DNA from: JANMDU01 sp031376455
GTDB lineage: Bacteria > Pseudomonadota > Gammaproteobacteria > Burkholderiales > Burkholderiaceae_C
NCBI GenBank assembly: GCA_031376455.1
Contig: JANMDU010000113.1
Span: 1-33,300 of the forward strand
Length of the DNA stretch: 33,300 nt
Reading direction: 5' to 3'
Shown here: in pieces, positions 29,893-33,300 of the stretch
Layout: each line of letters opens with the position of its first letter
Numbering within the stretch: the first letter of the stretch is position 1
Notes under the pieces: model-generated
What the model was told of the DNA's origin: nothing
The model's database searches: none
Seen by the model: only the letters and a program-made list of their open reading frames with translations
Position numbers and translations under genes: made by a program

Positions 29893-32310
29893 TCAAGTAC
29901 GGTCACGCTGTTTTAAAGCCTCGCAAGCCATCAGAATCCGCTCTGGTGTGGCGGGGGCTTTGAAGGCAACGCGTTTTTTGTGGTCTGCACTGGCGCTGAC
30001 TGCATCGCGAATGGCGAAGTAGCTGGAGAGCGCGAGCATCAGCGGAGGCTCGCCGACGGCTTTGCTGCGGAAGGGCGTGGGCTTTAAGTTTTGATTGTCA
30101 AACAGGCTGACTTTGAAATGCTCGGGCACATCGCTGGCCACGGGGATTTTGTAGGTGCTGGGGCCGTGGGTTAGGAATTTTCCTCGGCCACTGAATCCAT
30201 CTTTAGTGGCCTTGCCTTTCAAATCCCAGACACATTCCTCCATCGTGAGCCAGCCCATGCCTTGCACATATGCGCCTTCGATTTGGCCGATATCAATGGC
30301 CGGGTTGATGCTCTGGCCTGCGTCGTGGACGATATCTACTGCTTTGAGCCAGAGCTCGCCAGTGCGCGTGTCGATTTCTACTTCGCTAACTGCTGCGCCA
30401 TAGCAGAAGTAGTAAAAAGCATGGCCCATCAAGGTGTCGATGTCGTAGCCGATCTCGGGGGTCATGTAGAAACCGGCGACTGAGAGACCAACGCGATCAA
30501 GCCAGGCTTTCTTAATCAGCGCAGACCATTCCACACTGTTTTGAGCATCAAATTGGCCATTAGCCGGCATAGAACCTGCGCGACCAGCTATGAATTTGAT
30601 AGTGGACGGATCGCAGTTGAGCATGCGTGCGGCCACGGGCGCGAGGCGCGCGCGCATCTGCTCGCAGGCATTCATGATCGCCGCGCCATTGATGTCTGCT
30701 CCACTCGACGCCGACGTTGCAGAAGCATTGGGCACTTTCTGCGTATCGGTCGCGGTGACGCGCACCATGCGCGCAGGAATGCCCAAGCCATCGGCGCAGA
30801 CTTGCTGCATCTTGGTGTTCAGGCCTTGGCCCATTTCCGTGCCGCCGTGGTTGACGCTGACCGAGCCATCCATGTAGATGTTGAGCAGCGCACCGCCTTG
30901 ATTGAGCATGGTGGCGGTGAAGCTGATGCCGAATTTGAGGGGCACGAGGGCGACGCCGCGTTTGCGGGTTTTGTTGGCGGCGTTGAACGCGTTAACTGCA
31001 ATTCGCCGCTCGCGGTATTGGGATTCCGCTTCCACTTGGTTGATGACGCGATCGCCTACCCAATCTTTGATCTGCTGGCCATATTGCGTCGTCATCGTTT
31101 GCACGTTGCCTGACACCTCAGGCTCTTGGTACAGATTGATCTTGCGCACATCGAGGGCATCTTTGCCGAGCGTTTGCGCGATTTCTTCAATCACCGTTTC
31201 AATGCCAAACATGCCTTGCGGGCCGCCGAAACCGCGAAACGCTGTTGCGCTTTGGGTGTTGGTTTTGCAGCGGTGGCTGATGATATTGAGGTTAGGAAGG
31301 TAGTAGCAATTATCGATATGCAGCACGGCGCGGTTGTTCACCGGGCCGGAGTAGTCAATGGAATAACCGCAGCGAGAAGAGATCATGAAATCAACGCCCA
31401 AGATGCGGCCCTCATCGTCGAAGCCCACCGTGTAATCATGGCGAAAATCATGGCGCTTGCCAGTAATCATCATGTCGTCATCGCGGTTGACGCGAAGCTT
31501 GACCGGCTTTTGTAATTTGTGCGCAGCCAGCGCAGCCGATTGAGAGAAGATCGAAGCATTGCCCTCTTTGCCGCCAAAGCCACCACCCATGCGGCGGCAA
31601 ATCACTTCCACGTCTTTGGTCGTCAGGTTCAGCGCAGCGGCAGCTTCGCGCTGGTTGCCATCGGGGTGTTGGGTTGACACGTAAAGCGTGAGTTGGTCGT
31701 CTTCGCGCGGTACGGCGTACGTGATTTGGCCTTCGAGGTAAAACTGCTCTTGCTGCCCGCAATAAGTTGAGCCGCTCAGCTTATGCGGGGCTGCGGCAAT
31801 AGCCTCAGCAGGCTTGCCGCGCGTAATCGCCTTGGCGGGCATGATGTAAGAGTTCGCTTCGAGCGCTTCTTCAATCGTAAGGATGGCGGGCAGCTCTTTC
31901 ACAAGCACTTTCGCATGCTTTGCAGCTTCACGTGCATACAGCATGTCTTTGGCCACGACGACGGCCACGGCTTGGCCTAAAAACTCCACTTTGCCAGCAG
32001 CCAAAAATGGATCGTCATGAATGATCGGGCCGCAGTTGTTTTCTCCAGGAATATCTTTGGCGGTGTAGACCGCCACCACGCCGTGTTGCGAGAGAATCGC
32101 AGCGCGATCAATGCCATCGCCGATCAGCTCGCCATGCGCCACGGGCGACATGATGATTGCCGCATACAGCGTACCGCGCAGCTCAGGGATATCGTCGGTA
32201 TAAACTGCCGCACCCGTCACATGCAAATGCGCGGATTCGTGAACGAGATTTGTGCCTTGCTCTGCTTGGTTTGCAGGGAGCAATTGTTTAAGCGTTGTTG
32301 GAGCATTCAT
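29893..32310 (-). CDS. xdhB: Xanthine dehydrogenase, molybdopterin-binding subunit
   Basis: This 805-residue large subunit of xanthine dehydrogenase oxidises hypoxanthine and xanthine to urate at the Mo cofactor. SAHLHVTGAAVYTDDIPELR is the family N-terminus. EQFYLEGQITYAVPREDDQL, CRRMGGGFGGKEG (near residues 260-275), TAFRGFGGPQGM with the conserved Arg (near 360) and GKAVGEPPLMLA-like SKAVGEPPLMLALSSYFAIR near the C-terminus, with the catalytic Glu, are visible. The ATG at 32310 overlaps the xdhA TAA by one base; the open frame to 32394 is a shadow of xdhA. Copy I of the palindromic repeat lies in frame near residue 570 (FIAGRAGSMPANGQFD), in a loop before the VGLSVAGFY motif. Confidence 0.93.
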   Translation of the reverse strand: MNAPTTLKQLLPANQAEQGTNLVHESAHLHVTGAAVYTDDIPELRGTLYAAIIMSPVAHGELIGDGIDRAAILSQHGVVAVYTAKDIPGENNCGPIIHDDPFLAAGKVEFLGQAVAVVVAKDMLYAREAAKHAKVLVKELPAILTIEEALEANSYIMPAKAITRGKPAEAIAAAPHKLSGSTYCGQQEQFYLEGQITYAVPREDDQLTLYVSTQHPDGNQREAAAALNLTTKDVEVICRRMGGGFGGKEGNASIFSQSAALAAHKLQKPVKLRVNRDDDMMITGKRHDFRHDYTVGFDDEGRILGVDFMISSRCGYSIDYSGPVNNRAVLHIDNCYYLPNLNIISHRCKTNTQSATAFRGFGGPQGMFGIETVIEEIAQTLGKDALDVRKINLYQEPEVSGNVQTMTTQYGQQIKDWVGDRVINQVEAESQYRERRIAVNAFNAANKTRKRGVALVPLKFGISFTATMLNQGGALLNIYMDGSVSVNHGGTEMGQGLNTKMQQVCADGLGIPARMVRVTATDTQKVPNASATSASSGADINGAAIMNACEQMRARLAPVAARMLNCDPSTIKFIAGRAGSMPANGQFDAQNSVEWSALIKKAWLDRVGLSVAGFYMTPEIGYDIDTLMGHAFYYFCYGAAVSEVEIDTRTGELWLKAVDIVHDAGQSINPAIDIGQIEGAYVQGMGWLTMEECVWDLKGKATKDGFSGRGKFLTHGPSTYKIPVASDVPEHFKVSLFDNQNLKPTPFRSKAVGEPPLMLALSSYFAIRDAVSASADHKKRVAFKAPATPERILMACEALKQRDRT
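30549..30605 (+). repeat. Palindromic repeat copy I, inside xdhB
   Basis: This copy reads AAATTGGCCATTAGCCGG, then CATAGAACCTGCGCGACC and AGCTATGAATTTGATAGTGG. The block from GGCC to CTGCGCG differs from copy H at only two positions. The CTAT/ATAG arms can still pair. Confidence 0.8.
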
Positions 32311-33300
32311 TACGCAGCTTCCTTCAAAACGGGCGTGGCAGATTCCATAAATTCGAGCACGAGATTGCGAGCAACGAGGGAGCGATACGCCCAAGTCGCG
32401 CGCAAGCCATCTCGCGCGGGGAAGCTCGCGGTGATCGCCACGTCAATCTCGCTGGCTTTCACGTCAAACGGCGACTTGCCTTCGAGCACGGCTTCAATTT
32501 TTGGCGCGCGACACGGCGCGGGCGCCATGCCGTTGTAGGCGAGTTTGACGTTTTTGAGTTTTCCGTTGATCAGTTCAAAGCTCATCGCCGCACAAGTGGC
32601 AGAGATGTCTTGATCGAATCGCTTGCTGATTTTGTGGGCTTTGAACTGGCTGCCTGCTTTGGGTTTGGGCAACTCAATCCCTGTAATGAATTCACCCGCT
32701 TGCAACACGCTGGCCTTCATCCCCGTATAGAAAGCATCCAGCGCCACGATGCGCTTCTTATCGCCCTTGCGCAAATGCAGTGTTGCACCGAGCGCCATCA
32801 AACAAGGCATCGTGTCGCCAATTGGCGAGCCGTTGGCGATGTTGCCAGCGAGAGTTGCCGTAGAGCGGATCGGCGGCGAGCCGAAGCGGCGCAGCACTTC
32901 CGCAAAATCAGGATAGGCCTCGCTCACGAGATGCATCACCACTTCGAGCGGAACAGCCGCGCCAATCATCCAAGCGCCAGCCGTTTCCTTCACAGCCATC
33001 AGCTCTGCCACATTGCCCAGATAGCATATATTTTCTGGCCGCACAAACTGCTTGTTGACCTGCAAACCAATCTCGGTGCTTCCTGCGAGCAACGTGGCAG
33101 CGGGAAAGTCTTTCAAATACTGCGCCACTTCATTCACCGTGGATGGCGATACAAACTCGCTGCCTTTTTTCGTGCGCACCACAGGCTGAATCACGATCTG
33201 ACCTTCCAGCCCGAGTGTGGGTTGCTTATCGCGCTCAATTTCTTTGAGCAGCGCCACATCTTGGCGGTCTTCAATCTTCAACTCAGCAGCAGGGCGCTGG
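32310..33300 (-). CDS. xdhA: Xanthine dehydrogenase small subunit, FAD part (5'-truncated by window)
   Basis: The visible ~330 residues are the FAD-binding and C-terminal domains of XdhA, with ATLLAGSTEIGLQVNKQF (near 60-78 of this piece) and FGSPPIRSTATLAGNIANGS followed by PIGDTMPCLMALGA, the standard FAD motifs. The N-terminal [2Fe-2S] domain lies beyond the window edge. The frame is open to the edge and the first listed start codon (TTG near 33281) is internal. FAD passes electrons from the Mo and Fe-S centres to NAD. TAA and the xdhB ATG overlap by one base, so the subunits are coupled. Confidence 0.92.
   Translation of the reverse strand, partial: QRPAAELKIEDRQDVALLKEIERDKQPTLGLEGQIVIQPVVRTKKGSEFVSPSTVNEVAQYLKDFPAATLLAGSTEIGLQVNKQFVRPENICYLGNVAELMAVKETAGAWMIGAAVPLEVVMHLVSEAYPDFAEVLRRFGSPPIRSTATLAGNIANGSPIGDTMPCLMALGATLHLRKGDKKRIVALDAFYTGMKASVLQAGEFITGIELPKPKAGSQFKAHKISKRFDQDISATCAAMSFELINGKLKNVKLAYNGMAPAPCRAPKIEAVLEGKSPFDVKASEIDVAITASFPARDGLRATWAYRSLVARNLVLEFMESATPVLKEAA

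Noticed and set aside
32310..32394. N-terminal extension of XdhB
   Set aside because: It lies within xdhA, and the TAATG stop-start overlap at 32310 fits coupled subunits.
1..33300. CRISPR array or complete insertion sequence
   Set aside because: No regularly spaced identical repeats with unique spacers and no transposase gene were found; the repeats seen are dispersed single elements.

Overview
The window looks like a chromosomal stretch of a betaproteobacterium of the order Burkholderiales, most likely Comamonadaceae. The evidence is the protocatechuate 4,5-cleavage operon, a Bug/TctC-type binding protein, a PuuD urate oxidase with a cytochrome c tail, paired LysR regulators and many short dispersed repeats. 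This placement is inferred from gene content and protein style, not from a marker gene. The first ~600 bases and 25.07-25.43 kb are repeat-rich and carry no convincing gene.

Layout. (1) 0.6-4.7 kb: a minus-strand operon of a Bug-type periplasmic binding protein, an N-formylglutamate deformylase and an L-2-hydroxyglutarate-oxidase-like flavoprotein, with a divergent LysR gene. (2) 4.7-6.4 kb: an aldo/keto reductase behind a PIN/ribbon-helix-helix toxin-antitoxin pair. (3) 6.4-14.5 kb: a minus-strand operon for protocatechuate degradation by the 4,5-meta pathway. It holds a TRAP binding protein, a ModA-like protein, ligJ-, ligK-, ligI-, ligA-, ligB- and ligC-type genes, and a divergent LysR gene. 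Together these convert protocatechuate to pyruvate and oxaloacetate, except that no 4-oxalomesaconate tautomerase (LigU/GalD type) is present. (4) 14.5-16.9 kb: a Bug-gene remnant, a cytochrome P450 and a frameshifted dinD with a LexA-like box. (5) 16.9-25.1 kb: housekeeping genes, namely a HAD phosphatase, a pepN interrupted by one TAA codon, fbp, tRNA-Thr(CGT), hemH, a second HAD hydrolase and a GlcD-type FAD oxidase. (6) 25.4-33.3 kb: a purine-degradation block on the minus strand: xdhA (partial), xdhB, an embedded PIN toxin-antitoxin pair, xdhC, a DEAD-box helicase and puuD. Xanthine dehydrogenase makes urate and PuuD oxidises it.

The most unusual signal is a ~50-60 bp palindromic repeat in ten recognisable copies (A-J). 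Its core blocks are GTTAGCCGGCATAGAA and TGCGCAGAGTGCTATT. Six copies lie inside otherwise open reading frames (flavoprotein, P450, PepN, PuuD, XdhC, XdhB) and are translated in frame as linker-like peptides. Three others supply a stop codon and one abuts a start codon. The right half forms a hairpin whose two arms change together between copies. At least three other short repeat families are present: a CTCCTCCTT-core stem-loop in four copies, a TTCCGTGT-type repeat in two, and single copies of two palindromes resembling dispersed bacterial repeats.
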